DNA from: CAYJWS01 sp964373925
Lineage (GTDB): Bacteria; Patescibacteriota; Patescibacteriia; Buchananbacterales; GWA2-38-13
Assembly (NCBI GenBank): GCA_964373925.1
Contig: CAYJWS010000037.1
Location: 1 to 12,504 of the forward strand
DNA: 12,504 nucleotides
Direction: 5' to 3'
This document shows, piece after piece, positions 12,439 through 12,504 of this stretch (its first letter is position 1; every line of letters begins with the position of its first letter). Below the pieces are notes generated by a model that saw only the letters and a list, made by a program, of their open reading frames with translations, did no database searches and was not told the DNA's origin. The position numbers were made by a program, and so were the translations under genes.

Positions 12439-12504
12439 GCTAAACGTTTGGGGTCTTCCCACCCTGTTGGAACAAAAGGTACTATATTCTAGTAATTATT
12501 AACC

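Noticed and set aside
1..12504. CRISPR array, rRNA, tRNA, insertion-sequence ends or transposase
   Set aside because: I saw no regularly spaced direct repeats, no rRNA or tRNA signatures and no transposase motif on either strand. A computed repeat and covariance-model search would be needed to exclude weak cases.

Overview
The window is bacterial: Shine-Dalgarno sites of the AAGGAG type, sigma70-like promoters (several with exact TTGACA and TATAAT hexamers) and a rho-independent hairpin after most genes. It is AT-rich with two clear GC-rich exceptions. The many small stand-alone genes, each with its own promoter and terminator, and the mix of hypothetical, toxin-antitoxin and defence-like genes suggest an accessory region. 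A candidate-phyla-radiation (Patescibacteria-like) host would fit but is not proven from this sequence. TGA acts as a stop in at least two intact genes here, so the genetic code looks standard.

Layout. 1-409 (minus): a small coiled-coil-like gene with an in-frame TGA at codon 5, overlapping the start of a gene that leaves the window. 630-1733 (plus): a zinc-type alcohol/glucose dehydrogenase with a TTG start, then a strong terminator and an unexplained inverted-repeat element (1792-1846). 1992-3087 (minus): a class I methyltransferase and a GC-rich gene resembling bacterial glycine-rich-domain (GRDP)-like proteins. 3362-3874 (plus): an orphan protein made almost entirely of DnaJ-type CxxC zinc-finger motifs. 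4007-5968: a tail-anchored small membrane protein, a MOSC-domain protein, an unknown 134-residue protein and a two-helix membrane protein.

6046-7345: a YefM/RelE-type toxin-antitoxin operon (minus), with a palindromic operator over its transcription start, lies back-to-back with a probably leaderless methyltransferase gene (plus). The -35 boxes of the two promoters overlap. 7359-8717 is the most interesting part: promoter, a roughly 150-nt structured RNA with a possible pseudoknot, an intrinsic terminator, then five bases later the start of an AIPR-like (abortive infection phage resistance) protein that has no visible Shine-Dalgarno site or promoter of its own. This order of parts recalls type III toxin-antitoxin loci and other RNA-linked abortive-infection modules, and it may be an undescribed RNA-protein defence unit.

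8718-9019 has no credible gene and carries a GC-rich palindrome. 9062-12339 (minus) is a three-gene operon: phosphopentomutase-like (deoB), a DegT/DnrJ-type PLP aminotransferase, and a GT81 glucosyl-3-phosphoglycerate synthase. It has one strong promoter with an operator-like inverted repeat at its 3' edge, tight gene spacing and one terminator at the end. It points to making or modifying a glycosylated or aminated small molecule, such as a glucosylglycerate-type compound. The deoB-like protein departs from the family around its phosphothreonine, so its substrate may not be ribose phosphate.
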